In this document: piece after piece, positions 11,373 to 22,599 of the stretch
How the letters are laid out: the number at the start of each line of letters is the position of its first letter
Position numbering within the stretch: the stretch's first letter is position 1
The notes under the pieces: model-generated
Told to the model about the DNA's origin: nothing
The model's input: the letters and a program-made list of their open reading frames with translations, nothing else
Database searches by the model: none
Position numbers and translations under genes: made by a program
Source: Gigaspora margarita
Lineage: Eukaryota > Glomeromycota > Glomeromycetes > Diversisporales > Gigasporaceae
Reading direction: 5' to 3'
NCBI GenBank assembly: GCA_009809945.1
Contig: WTPW01000420.1
Coordinates: forward strand, 62,001 to 126,000
DNA length: 64,000 nt

Positions 11373-12020
11373 TCAGTCATCCGATTTGTCACATGTAAAT
11401 TTTTTATATATAAAATTATAAAAAAATATATATAAAATTACTATAAACTTTGAAGAAATAATGTTCCAAAGTCTACATATCAACTTAAAATTAAATTCTT
11501 CAAGAATATAAAACAAGGAGAGAAGAAAAAGGTAGTAAGTAAAAGGTCTGAAAAACCCGTTTCAATCTCAAATATATATAAAATTACATGCCAAACAACT
11601 TTGCTTAAGGGCCCAAAGTAGGTTGCCTAATGAAAAAAAAAGTTTTTTTTGTAAAGTTAAAAATTTTGACTTTAGCATATAGATAACCCATTTTTCTTAC
11701 AAGGTAACCCACTTCTGCTGATTAAGTAAAGTTGTTCAGAACATGATTTTACATAAGATTCTTATCTTAAATTAGAAAATATTTGTTTTGGCGAAGTTAT
11801 ATTTTGTTTTGTGCAAAATTAGTGAAATTTTGATTTGATTTTTGTACTACCTTTTTCTTCTCCCCTTGTTCTATATTCCCGAAGAATTTAATTTTAAGTT
11901 GATATGTAGACTTTGAAACATTATTTCTTCAAAGTTTATAGTAATTTTATATGTTTTTTTTATAATTTTATATATAAAAAATTTACATGTGACAATAGTG
12001 TAACAAATCAGATAACTGAT
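11373..12020. mobile_element. Palindromic element, family B copy 1
   Basis: The left arm (ACATGTAAATTTTTTATATA, AATTACTATAAACTTTGAAG, TAAAATTAAATTCTTCAAGA, AAACAAGGAGAGAAGAAAAA) is mirrored on the right. The inner segment carries AACAACTTTGCTTAAGGGCC and TAGATAACCCATTTTTCTTA. A second, longer copy of the family lies at about 24735-25650. Both are non-coding. Confidence 0.6.
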
Positions 12021-12123
12021 ATTATCGATTATTACCAATTAAAATTGATATATATTGATAATTGATTATAATCGATTAGTGTTAGTAATCGATTAATAAC
12101 CCCTCAAATGATTATAATTACTA

Positions 12124-12568
12124 CAGTACGGGACAGCAAGAAACATCCAATTTTTTTTGGGGGCGCCAAATTTAGGTTATGTAACACAACTTCTGATTGG
12201 CTAATTTTATTATGGCGCAAATTTGGATTATATCACACAACTTCTGATTGGCTAATTTTTATTAAGCCACCAAAATTGATTTTTTAATAATGAGTATTAA
12301 CCAATAAAATCATTTGCACATGACTAGCATTAATATGATTGGGTAATTTCTAAGCGCCAAATTTCTGTTTTTCTATTAAAATTACCAAAATTTGATTTCT
12401 TATAACTCTTGTAAAAAGCAAAATATTAAAAATCTGTCTTACAGATTTGTAGATTAGGCTATAAATAATAAATCTGTAAGAGGGATTTTTAAAATAATTA
12501 TTTGTTATAAAGTTATAAGACTTTAAACAACTGCAAAAAAATTGGATGTTTCTTGCTGTCCTGTACTG
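12124..12568. mobile_element. Tc1/mariner-like MITE with CAGTAC ends
   Basis: TIRs of about 36 bp, beginning CAGTACGGGACAGCAAGAAA on the left and CAGTACAGGACAGCAAGAAA on the right after reverse complementing. Both continue into CATCCAATTTTTTT. TA dinucleotides at 12122-12123 and 12569-12570 form the TSD. The interior contains two tandem copies of CACAACTTCTGATTGGCTAA. Strong TIRs make this one of the younger insertions here. Confidence 0.75.
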
Positions 12569-12629
12569 TATAATCGATTAGTCCGATTATAATCATTATA
12601 TATCACTTTAAAAAATTTTATGATATCGT

Positions 12630-12765
12630 AGTAGAAGTACCAAATTTGGCTGTATATAATAGAAGTACTAAATTTGGCTATATATAAATAAAAGTACCAA
12701 ATTTGGCCGTATATAGTAAAAATACCAAATTTGGCCACATTATATAATTTTAAAATTTGGCTGCT
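12630..12765. repeat. Subterminal AAATTTGGC tandem repeats, right
   Basis: Four units of about 35 bp with GTACCAAATTTGGC followed by GTATATA. They are the inverse counterpart of the block at 10660-10830. The small ORF here (Ile/Tyr/Phe-rich) is a product of the repeat. Confidence 0.6.
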
Positions 12766-12809
12766 AAAACCTTTTATTGGTCGGGACTAGGTTGTCTGCA
12801 CTATAGTAA

Positions 12810-14200
12810 TATTAAATTATTAATTTTATTCTTTTTGTCCTTGAAAAAAATTCTAGCATAATAATATTTTATGTTGGTTGATTGTTATTGTATTGGTTGA
12901 ATTGGGAGAGTGGTAAAACAATATATACAATAGTGCCAAATTAAACTCCAACTGATTACAGCGAGAAATAAATAGGGCAATAGTAAGAAAGAGGGGTTAT
13001 AATGATAAAGTGTTAACAAATGAAATGATACTGGGTTATAAAGATAATACAGAATAATAGAGTAGTACTAATAATGATTGATATCAATGTGGGTAATAAA
13101 TATATAAGGTTAAAAATTAGATCAAATCAGGGCAATTTTGACTTGGAAACTATATAAAGTTCAATTGATAACTGGAGTTACATGAGCAATTCAAAAGAAT
13201 TAACAAAACTCATTATACAGAATTTGAGTTATAATAAGCTAATACGAAGTTACAAGTCAATTTAGTCTGTCAAATTGAGTTTCACAAAGTTAATTAAAGT
13301 TAAAGTTGAATTCAAAAAATAAGAGTTTTACTTTTATTATTTGCTTGCATTATTAAATTAAACATCGAACTTATCAAATTAGATCAAGAACTTATATGTA
13401 GCTTAATTATTTTTGTAACACTATAGTAATTATGCTATTATTTTAGCATCTACATTAATAATTTAGCATTTACACTAATAAATTAGTGTTAGTGCTATAG
13501 ATTCATCATTGATGCTATAGATTTAGCATTGATGCAAAATTAAATGCACTGCACTTTTTCTCGCTACATGTGATTCACTTATTTATATAACTAATTGTTT
13601 CTATTGTAAGAATTAATATCTTACTTATTTAGGAATACTATCAAATACTTAACATGTAAATAAAATCACAACAAATAAAACATAATAAAATAAAATAATA
13701 TATATAAAAAAAATAGAAAATTTATACTATTGCTATTTTAATCTATTATACTATGTTCTGAATATTCTGATACTTAGATTATATTTGCTATTTGCTAGTT
13801 TATCACCTAAATAAGTCAATTATTATAAATAACTAGCTAATTTTTATTTAATTTCTAGACTGAAATATGCTTTAGAAGAGAATTAATTTAAACACTTCTC
13901 TTACCAACTGGCCTGGTTCACAAAGATGCAGCTAAGGGTTAATCCACCTATTAACCTAGCCATTCGGCTGGGATCAACCTGTATTACTAGAATTCAAGTT
14001 TTAGAGCTTAGTATATAGACTAAAAAATCTTTTATAAGTTTTAATAGGAGTTCTAAGGTTTGACAATTAGTCTAGTATAAGATTTAGTTACTTGTTAAAA
14101 AAGGTAACAAATATTAGGATAGGATAGATTTCTTTAATAAAGAATATGTAGAGCAGGTAGATTATCTAAAAGAATTTTGATTCTAAAAAATTTGAGAGTT
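12810..14200. other. No gene seen; TAGCAT-rich patch
   Basis: At 13430-13555 the motif TAGCAT/ATGCTA recurs about eight times, as TTTAGCATTTACACTAAT and ATGCTATAGATTTAGCATT. A GC-richer patch at 13905-13985 contains the near-palindromic GGTTAATCCACCTATTAACC. Otherwise the sequence is unstructured and AT-rich. Confidence 0.45.
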
Positions 14201-15240
14201 GAAGAGTAAAAACTATATGAAAAGCTTGAAATTTTTTGGTTGTTATTAATATATAACCAGGTAGTATTCTAGTTGATAAATTGTGATATTGGTAGCCATT
14301 GTTGAAAATGATTTTGTAAAAACCAAAAAGCAAGTATATGTGCATGGCATAGAATTTGATTTGTGATTGGACAGTATGTAAAACATTTTGATTATGTAAT
14401 TGAATCCAGCCACTGCCTATAGAGCATTAAGAGTTGCCAAGATCAATAACAGAGCCATTAGTATAAAATGTTAATTCTGTTAGATGACTATTATAATGAC
14501 AAATAGATTGCAAAGTTTCAAGTATGGGACTAGATTGAAAAGGAAAGGTATTTATGCATTAGGTATAAGAAGATTTGGTAATATTGGAATATTAATTGGA
14601 TTTTTTGCTCCAGTTGAGAAGATAAGATCTAGGTAATTGGTATTTAGATTTACTAATTTGTCAGAATTAAGTCTTTCAAAAATTTGGTAGCATGACTTGT
14701 TGGAATAAAAATAGTATATTTGTTTGCAATAATATTGGAATTGAGAGTGCAGTTAGCACATAGAGATGTAGTAATAGGTAGTGTTGGATATAAGAGTATG
14801 AATTGTGACTGGATATTACATTGCCAGTGTATAATAAGAATATAATATGAAGTATTAGATTTGTAGCATGCTTTGCCAATAACTATTTGATTATTAAATA
14901 AGGTAATAAGCCAAGGTTTTATATGTTTAGAAAAGTGTCTAGTAGTATAACTACAGTTGTTAGTTTGGAGTAAATTGAAGAGTAAATAAATAGTATGTTC
15001 ATATGTATAACTAATTGTATGGTCTTCCAAAAAGGTAAACTACAAAGAAATTTTGCCTTTTGGAATTTATTAAGTCTAGATGAGATATGTTTCCAATCAA
15101 GCAAACTATACATAGTGGCAAAATTATTTTGGGTTTTGGGACCCAAAATTAAAAAATTTTCTCGCAATTGTTTTTGACCTATTTTACTTAAAACCTGAAA
15201 TTTTTGATTCTTTTTTTGAATAAATGAAAATATAGAGAAC
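14200..15240 (-). pseudogene. Non-LTR retrotransposon ORF2 C-terminal relic with RNase H
   Basis: Reading minus from about 15030 to 14655 gives an open stretch of 125 codons, with the Cys pair SLCANC near its end. At about 14490-14395 a frame reads FTFYTNGSVIDLGNS. This matches the first catalytic strand of a type I RNase H domain, as found at the C-terminus of some LINE ORF2 proteins, but with Asn where the catalytic Asp is expected. A shifted frame upstream (15180-15000) also looks coding (WKHISSRLNKFQKAKF). Several stops and frameshifts make it dead. The same element supplies the endonuclease and ORF1 relics at 16.8-22.6 kb. No recognisable reverse transcriptase remains between 15.2 and 16.8 kb, which is filled with later repeats. 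Confidence 0.55.
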
Positions 15241-15544
15241 ATAAATATATAAATTTTATTTGCTCTTCCTTATAAAAAATTTTAATTTTTTTACAAAACC
15301 CAAAATAGGCATTTTTCAAAATTCAATTTTGGTAGCATCTATAAAGCAAAGAATTGTCAAAGAAGTCAAGTTGGTCAAAAAATAAAAGATAATAATATCT
15401 AATTTGTTTTTTGAATATAGAATATTTGAAATATGAAAATAGTATAGATTCAAGAGAAATAGATCCATTTTTGATAGTAAATGGAATATTAAAATTAGGA
15501 TTAGTAAGGTGATTATACCTAATTTTGTGAATCACCCTAAATCC

Positions 15545-16020
15545 ATAGATTATAATATTTTGTGATATCTTATGATCACATGAACCAATTTGGATGATTT
15601 TGGTATTATTCGAATTGTCTCACTGAGATGATTCTAATGGTACCAAAACTGTACTAAAATTAGCTGAATCAGATCACAATATCCTGAGATAAATGATATA
15701 TTTATTATTTTATGAGATCAAATATATTTTCATAGGATTGTGTATCTCATGATCCTGTGATCCAATTTGCATAATTTTGGTATTATTTGAATTGTCTCAC
15801 TGAGATGAATCTAATGGCACTAAAATCATCCAAATTGGATTATAGGATCCAGAGATATAAGGTGTTTTCTGTGATCAAATCTATTTCTGTGGATTGTATA
15901 TCTTGTGACTCTGTGATCCAATTTGAATGGTTTAGATATCATTCGAATCATCTCAGTGAGAGAATTTGAATGGTACCAAAATTGTCCAAATCGAATCACA
16001 AGGTCCCAAGATACATTGTC
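15545..16020. repeat. Three tandem palindromic units (GGTACCATTCGAAT type)
   Basis: Each unit of about 180 bp contains GATCCAATTTG, then ATTTTGGTATTATT, then CGAATTGTCTCACTGAGATG, ending in TGGTACCAAAAT with an inverse GATCC-containing flank. Units centre near 15620, 15800 and 15955. The palindrome is the same as in the 4.1-4.8 kb foldback and at 31.3-33.6 kb. Overlapping short ORFs on both strands are repeat translations. Confidence 0.65.
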
Positions 16021-16424
16021 CATGGGAAAAAATTAATTTTTTGTGCATACCATATATTTAAGCGGCCAAGTCTATTAATAAAATCTTGTCCAAATCCTGT
16101 AAAAAATTTTATATTATATATAATTTAGTGTAACAAACATATTACTTAGCAAACTTTCTTTAATTTACTTAACAAAAAATCAAGTTTATTATATATCTAC
16201 GGAATTAGGCCCGTGGCTTTAAAATTCTCATAAATTATACGAGTTGTAACTTTTATTATTAAAAAAATTTTTAGTATATAATGTATAAAAAAATTTTACA
16301 GTTAAATAATAAATTGATTGTATATTTTATATATTAAATTTTACAAATAAATACAATCTTTTGACGAACTTTTATATGTAACAAAAAAAAATCCACAGAA
16401 TTAGATATGATTTCTTTATTAATA

Positions 16425-16790
16425 GTCCATTCCAGGTGGCATGCCACTACCAAAAACAGTTTTGGCATACCATAGGTATAGTATAAGGAATTATATTTAT
16501 AATATAAATACTATATGTACAATATTATAAATACTAGTAATAAAAATATTGTGACATATTAAAGACATGCTATAGTACAAAATTTAATAAAGGTATATCT
16601 TGTGGTATACCAAAATTTTTTTGGTATATAAAGAACTAATATAGTATAAAAAATATATATAACATATAGTATACTAGTTGTACGAACTAATATAGGCTAA
16701 AAATTTTGTTTAACATGTGGCATGCCATTTGGTATGCTATTTGCATTAATGGCATGCCAATTTTTTTGAGCATGCCAGCACTCTACTGTC
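16425..16790. mobile_element. MITE-like element with GGCATGCC repeats
   Basis: The left end AGGTGGCATGCCACTACC and the right end GGCATGCCAATTTTTTTGAG then GCATGCCAGCAC are in inverse orientation. Further TGGCATACC/GGTATACCA motifs lie inside. A candidate TSD (AGTCCATT versus TGTCCACT) matches only 6 of 8, so the boundaries are uncertain. It sits inside the retrotransposon ORF2 relic. Confidence 0.45.
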
Positions 16791-16794
16791 CACT

Positions 16795-18110
16795 GGTCTG
16801 ATGATATGAATTTGTAGTTAAAAATTCTTCAACTAATGCCAGTATACATAAAAGAAGGTTTGCTATAAGTATTAGTAAATGTCCAGGAAGAAGAAAGAAT
16901 AGAATAGTTACTAAAAGTACTAGTTTGGTTATTATTGGAATCATATGAAATAATAAATTGTATATTAAATAAGTCTGTCTATCTATAGTATATTCTACTA
17001 TAAGTTAGATTGTTTGACCAGGTATAATATGTATTGTTAAAGTGGGCACTAGGGTTCTACAATTTGATTTGATCTTCAAATATTTGAATTAAATATTTGA
17101 TCAAATTCAAATTCAAATTTGACTATATTTGATTTGATCAAATTCAAATCTGGCCAGATTTGATTTGATTTGACAAATATTTGATTTGATTTGAAAATTA
17201 CTATTAAAAATTCAAATTCAAATCAAATTTAAATCCAAATATTTGAATCAAATCAAATTCAAATCAGGGTCAATTTAATTTGATCAAATTCAAATTGACC
17301 CAATATTTGATTTGATTTGAATTTGAGGAACCCTAGTGAGCACCTATATCAAACATGTTTATAATATAGAAAGTTAATAAGATTGTATTTGGATGAAGAA
17401 GAAGTTATTGCATTGTCTTGTGTATTAAAGTCCCCAAGAATATTAGAATAAAGATTAAGTTGTCAAGCTTGTAAAATCCAGTTAATAATAATATTTTGAG
17501 TATTATTTCTTTAATAGTATCAGTTGAAGATAAATAAACAGAAATAATTCATAATTTGATATTGCTTTTAAAAAAAAGATCTAGTGCAACTGCACCTCCT
17601 AGATGGTATAGCAGCTATGAACATGAGGTTTGAAATAGTTATGGATTATAATAGCAGTGCCTTCTATTGAACTATTAGCATTAGCACAATAATATGTATA
17701 CAAATTGTTGTTACAAAATGAAAATTTGGTTTTGTGTAAAATTTTGGTTTTTGTGATACAAGCAATAGAGATATTGTAATTGATCCAGTAATCTTGCTAT
17801 ATTTGTTTCTTAGAAGCTGAGTTAAAACCTCTAACATTGTGTATAGCAATATTAATATGTAGATCATGAATAGATTGTAAGTTTGAAGGTATTAAAAGAT
17901 TGTTATTTGTAGTTGGTAAACTATTATGAGGTAATGGAGTAGAGAAAGGTATAGAATAAAAGAAGTCATCTATAGAGTTTGGTATTTGAATATTGTTATT
18001 ATTGCTAAAGTGAAAGTTAGAATTAGTAAATGATTTGAGTTTAGGTTTGTAAAAAACATGTAAATCATTAAAGGGAAAAAGTGGCCTGGTATAAATCCTC
18101 ATATAGTAAA
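16795..18110 (-). pseudogene. Non-LTR retrotransposon ORF2 N-terminus, endonuclease relic
   Basis: Minus strand from an ATG at 18102. The first frame runs about 100 codons and ends INIAIHNVRGFNSASKKQI, which fits the start of the AP-endonuclease (exo_endo_phos) domain of LINE ORF2, where a HNVRG-type motif is common. After a frameshift the next frames read NYNISIACITKTK (the position of the ITET-type catalytic Glu motif, here Lys), then GTAIIIHNYF. After the inserted hAT MITE (17050-17335) comes YTWSNNLTYSRIYY, the position of the YTW/RIDY block. Multiple stops make it dead. It is separated from ORF1 (upstream on the minus strand) by a 1.26 kb hAT-like insertion. Confidence 0.65.
17050..17335. 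mobile_element. hAT-like MITE with TTTGATTTGAA array
   Basis: The ends read TAGGGTTCTACAA on the left and TAGGGTTCCTCAA on the right (reverse complement). They are flanked by GTGGGCAC and GTGAGCAC, an 8-bp TSD with one mismatch. An 8-bp TSD with TAG-starting TIRs is typical of hAT elements. The 286 bp interior is almost entirely repeats of ATTTGATTTGAA in both orientations. A relative lies at 59480-59778. It interrupts the retrotransposon endonuclease frame, so it is younger than that relic. Confidence 0.8.
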
Positions 18111-18404
18111 TAGATATGTGCTTCTATAAAATAGTAACTAATTCATGGATAAGGTTTTATAAAAATCTTAATATATTGTTTGGAGTAATATATAGTGATT
18201 TGATCCGGTTGGTCTATAATCGGGTAACTGACCCGAACTGAAAGAAATCTGGTTAACCAATTGAATAAAATGCTTAATCAGTTAATCTGATATAATCGGT
18301 TGATAGTCAGGTAACCAGTTAATATGACATAATCGGGTATACAGTTAACCGATTATATCTATATAACAAGATTTGCATGGTAGAGGCGCAGGTGCAGGGA
18401 GTTA

Positions 18405-18880
18405 ATAATATGCTTTTGCTCAAATTGTTTTTTAATATAACTTACTAAATGTTTACTCAAATTACTTACTGAGACTTCGCTCAAATTACTTACTGAACCT
18501 TTACTCAAATTAATTACCGAGCCTTGCTCAAATTACTTATTAAATCTTGCTTAAATTGTTTTTTTTATATATCTGATATCTTGCTGAAATTACTTACTGA
18601 ACCTTTGCTCAAATTATTTATATAGCTTACTAAACCTTTGCTCAAATTATTTACTAAACTTTTGTTCAAATTGCTTACTAAACCTTTGCTCAAATTATTA
18701 AGAAACCTTTGTTCAAATTATTCTTTTATATAACTTACTAAGCCTTTGCTTAATTATTTTTTTATATTACTTACTAAACATTTGCTTAAATTATTTTTTT
18801 ATATAACTTATTAAACTTTCGTTTAAATTATTTTTTTAAACTTTGTTTTTATATAGCTTAACAAATATTACTTAAGTTAT
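18405..18880. repeat. Minisatellite ACTTACTAAACCTTTGCTCAA
   Basis: About 15-18 degenerate units of 23-35 bp: TTACTGAACCTTTGCTCAAA, TTACTAAACTTTTGTTCAAA and similar, some with an inserted TTTTTTATATA. It lies wholly inside the hAT-like element. Degeneracy increases to the right. Confidence 0.7.
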
Positions 18881-18939
18881 ATATTAATATGCCTCCAAAG
18901 AGAATTTCAAGCAAACTATTATCAATGTTGTAATAAATA

Positions 18940-19134
18940 TTAAAAACTTCGGGTTTTCTTTTTCTCTTTCCTCATTCTTTTGGCTGGTTCTGCCTGGTCG
19001 TGGTCTATCCACAATACTTCTTTCTGGCTATCTATATAATTAAGCAAAAGAACAAGAACTTGAAAAATGTTAGATTTAATTGTTTTTCCACGTATAGTAA
19101 GATGTCTATGGCTTGTATTAATTCTAATAGTTTG
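18940..19134 (-). pseudogene. Coding-like fragment inside hAT-like element, function unknown
   Basis: A 64-codon minus frame, open from a stop at 19135 to a stop at 18940. It has no ATG and so is an exon or truncated fragment. The peptide ends in a basic stretch, KRMRKEKKKTRSF. Upstream it has IDSQKEVLWIDHDQAEPAK, with a composition unlike the AT-driven ORFs around it. I do not recognise a family. It may be a remnant of the element's own protein or a captured host exon. Confidence 0.35.
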
Positions 19135-20070
19135 TCAATTTAAAGAATAAAATGATATTAGAAGCAGTATCGATTATGCAACATTAAAATAATTTATAAT
19201 CTTTTAAATTATATTCCGGTTGATCCAGCTAAGCTGGATAACTCGGGTTAACTGAATTAACTAATTAGAAATTCTGATCTGGTTACTTGTTAATTCGGGT
19301 CAACTGAATTAACCAATTAGAAATTCTGCCCGGTTGCTGGATAACTCGGGTCAACTGAGTTAACCAAAATAATTCTGGTTAACCCAATTAGAATTGGGTA
19401 AACTGGCTCAGTTAACCGATTGATGATTTTGTTCTCAGTTCAAAACACTAGTAATATATTGGATAGTTTTCTTGTATATACTCTAAAAATAAACTACAGT
19501 TTGTGGTGCAAGAAGAGTTTGCAGTCTGTAATGATAAAGAAATTTGTTATAGCATGCTAGTAAATCATATATTTCAGAAGTTCTGAGTATAGATTTGTAG
19601 AAATTTTCTAGCAAAGGATTTGTATGTTATTCAGTACTAGTATTCTCATTATCATCTGGTAGCAATTCATTATCAGGATAAGTTGGCACTAAATTGTTGT
19701 TAAGATTAGAAAGTAATATTTTAAAGGGAGATAATGATATGGAATCTGAGATATTTGGTACAATATTTTCTACATCAGTCACTATATGCCCAGCTTGCAC
19801 AGCTCTGCAAAATTTAGAAGTCCTCTGGTTAAGTATTAGAGGACTGTCATAATCTAAATCTTCTGGGTAAATAGGCTTTACTATCTGTCTACTTATATTA
19901 TTCTCTTCTTTAACTACTAAGAATATATTTTTTAGAGAAGCAGTAGCTGCATTTATATTATTTGTAGAAGACAAAGTTATTAACAAAGGTTTCCTTAAAG
20001 AAAAAAGATTCTTCAATAAGTAATGGAATTTGAAAGTTAATATTAAATTTTATTAATAAAAATTGTTCAG

Positions 20071-20186
20071 CCTCTGGGTATGCTTGTTCTTGATAAAATT
20101 GGCTATTTGAGAAAAAGATGGTTGTTTGCCTTTGGGTATGCTTGTTCTTGATAAAATTGGCTATTTGAGAAAAAGATGGTTGTTTG
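20071..20186. repeat. 58-bp direct tandem duplication
   Basis: Two copies (20071-20128 and 20129-20186) differ at one position (CCTCTGGG versus CCTTTGGG). The period of 58 is not a multiple of three. The duplication therefore shifts the ORF1 relic frame that reads IKDKQPSFSQIANF on the minus strand. Confidence 0.9.
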
Positions 20187-21082
20187 TCTTTGATAAGATC
20201 AAAATAAGTAATTACTCATACCAAGAATTCTATATCAATGAATTCATTAGTGATTTTATCAATAGCTGTACTTTTGGTAAGATTGTCTATATTATGGTTT
20301 TGTGCTGCAATTTGTTAATATGATGTTAAATATTTATAAAAAAAAGTATTATAGTGTCCTTGTTTTGTCTCTACTAAATTGTTTGCACAATAAGCTACTT
20401 CTGCTTTATCTGCAAGTTTATCAATAAGTTTAGTTGGGAAGGGTTTGTTAAATGATGCTTTATGTTTTGCATCTATATAAAATATTGATTCATCAATAAT
20501 AAAATCTTCTATATTAATAGTTTTTTTTTAGAAAAGACTTATATGATTGGTCTAGTATATCTTTGAAAAGTTTAGATGTATTATGTTGATAGTTTTTATT
20601 AAAATATGTACAGTCTGTATGCTTGCAATTAAGGATATGGTAGTTGATAAAATAGAAATATTCATTGCACTTTCTTGAAAACTATATAGTTCTTGAAAAG
20701 TACATTGAAAAGGCAAAAAGGTTTTGAGCTGAAGAATATTTCTTTTTTTAATGTATTATAGGTTTGTTCTTTGTCTAGTGAATTAGTAAATTGGCAGTTA
20801 TAAATAGGAAAATGTTCAAACCATTTTTTAAAATGGTCAAGAGAGTTGTTTAATGAAGAAATAGAGAATTTTTTAAGAAATAAGAATTTAGAGATGTTAA
20901 AAAGAAGTTGAATATTAGATTTATTATCATGTTTAATAGTAAGATATTTTTCTGTTTTATTTGTAGAAACTATATATAGATAAATCCTTAGTAAATTTAT
21001 TATAGTTAATTGCTTGTAGTTATCTAACAAGTAAAGATGTATTTGTGCTAAGTTTAAACAGAATTGAAGTTTGTTTCTGGTT

Positions 21083-21441
21083 TATAGGGATGCATCAGTT
21101 CTGAAAAAGACCGGTCCAGGACCGGTTCTAGACCAGGACTGATAAAAACCATGGGACTATTTAAGAACCGGTCCTGGGACCAGTTCTTGTAAACATAACT
21201 GTGATATTTGTATAACCTAATCAAATTTCTTGATCAGGTATAACATAGATCATATAATGTTTGTTTATATCTTACAGTAAAAAATTATATCATTTTTGGC
21301 CAATAAAATCTTATGCATTAAGATTGACATAATCATTAAAGGACCATTATAGAACCAAAGGACCAGACCAAACTGGACCATAAACACTATGATAATGGCC
21401 CTCTTAGAGACTGGACTGGACCAGACTGGACTAATGCATCC
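21083..21441. mobile_element. hAT-like MITE with GGACCGGTCC motifs
   Basis: Ends share GGATGCATCAGTTC and, on the right (reverse complement), GGATGCATTAGTCC. They are flanked by TTCTGGTT and TTCTAGTT, an 8-bp TSD with one mismatch. The left end carries an extra TATA before the TIR. Interior motifs include ACCGGTCCAGGACCGGTTCT and GGACTGGACCAGACTGG. It is more GC-rich than its surroundings. Confidence 0.6.
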
Positions 21442-21929
21442 TTCTAGTTTGTAAAAAGAAATTGTTGCCAGAGATGCAAAGATTTTAGTATAGTTAAATT
21501 TTATAAAAAGAACTATTATAAATTTATAAATTAGAAGTTTAAGGGTTTTTTCAAGAATATTAAAAGTATTTTGGCATTTTTGTCTACAGTTGGATTTTTT
21601 TGATATATGTAACTAGTAGGAAAGTTAGGGCTTTCTTTTGCTATTGTTCTAATTATATAGTAAAAGCTAGCTTAAAGTAGGTTGGTATTTTTTTTGTTCC
21701 TTCTTTGATTATACTACAAGGATAAAAGTTGTAAAAATGTGGTTTAAGAAAATTGTATAGTAAAGAAGAAGTATATATTTGGAGCTTTTTATTGGGTTCC
21801 ATTTCTTCAGTGATTGGAAAGTTTGCAAGCCAATCAAAAGTTGGATTAGATTTGGTATAAGTATTGGAAGTGTTGCTAGAAAATGAATTTTTATTAGAAG
21901 ATATTTGCTGTTCTTTATTAAAAGATTGT

Positions 21930-22060
21930 TGTTGTTTTTGTTGCTATTCCTGTTATTGTTGCTATTGCTATTGTTGTTGCTGCTATTGTTGCTATTGTTG
22001 TTGCTATTGTTGTTGCTGTTGCTGCTGTTGTTGTTTTTTAACTTTGATTTGTTTATCTCT
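21930..22060. repeat. TTGTTGCTATTG trinucleotide repeat
   Basis: A run of TTG and CTA/CTG triplets about 130 bp long. On the minus strand it encodes Asn/Ser repeats in the ORF1 relic. The plus-strand Leu- and Cys-rich ORFs here are shadows. Confidence 0.85.
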
Positions 22061-22599
22061 TTGTGCAAGTCTTCTAAGAAAGTTGAGTTTTTTTTTCTTT
22101 TGTAAGCATTAAACAATAGTAAAAGTAACAAAAGAAAAATTATTTTGAGTTTAATTTTTTCTAAACAGGAGTTAGTTTAAAATCTTGGGTTTGTTTAGCA
22201 CATTTATAATGCAATAAACATCCCTTAAAGATACAAATTTCGTATAGTCTGGTGCATGTTGTTTATTTGAAGATATTTTAACACAGAAATATCTTTAGCA
22301 TTGCATAAGAAACAAGTATAAAAGTCTTGTGAGTGAGGTGTAATAGCTGTAAAAGTTGGATCTTTATGGTAGCTAGAAAATAAGATTCTAGATTGTGTAT
22401 TTGTAAGGTCAAGATTTTGGGTTATAGGTTGTATAATAGGTGATTTGGAAACAGTATATTTAATTTTGTGAAATCTTTTCTCAATATTAACAATTGAAGA
22501 GATGTCTAAGAAGTTGGTCTTGAAAGAGTGTTTTGGTAGTAAATTTAGTAGAAATATGATAAAATTAGAATGTAAAATGGACATAGTATTTTTTACAAA

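Larger units (their letters stand above)
10436..12803. mobile_element. TIR element of 2.4 kb with nested insertions
   Basis: The left end CAGTGCAGACAACCTAGTCT and the right end (reverse complement TAGTGCAGACAACCTAGTCC) are followed on both sides by GACCAATAAAA, giving a TIR of about 34 bp. Both ends abut TA. The subterminal arms hold tandem AAATTTGGCTG/ATATA units on both sides, in inverse orientation. The middle is occupied by two palindromic elements and one Tc1/mariner-like MITE. No transposase remnant is recognised. Confidence 0.6.
18193..19450. mobile_element. hAT-like element, 1258 bp, perfect 8-bp TSD
   Basis: Flanked by identical GTAATATA copies at 18185-18192 and 19451-19458. The ends are TAGTGATTTGATCCGG on the left and TAGTGTTTTGAACTGAG on the right (reverse complement). 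Both subterminal regions are filled with GTTAACCGATTA and AACTCGGGTTAAC-like motifs. The middle contains a minisatellite and a short minus-strand coding-like segment. It splits ORF1 from ORF2 of the decayed retrotransposon. Confidence 0.85.

Noticed and set aside
13905..13985. Possible tRNA gene or SINE head
   Set aside because: Some GGTTAAT palindromes and a GGTTGATCCCAG-like stretch, but no cloverleaf and no correctly spaced A and B boxes.
21864..22112. Cys-rich and Leu-rich plus-strand ORFs
   Set aside because: They translate a TTG/CTATTG trinucleotide repeat that encodes Asn repeats on the other strand within the ORF1 relic.
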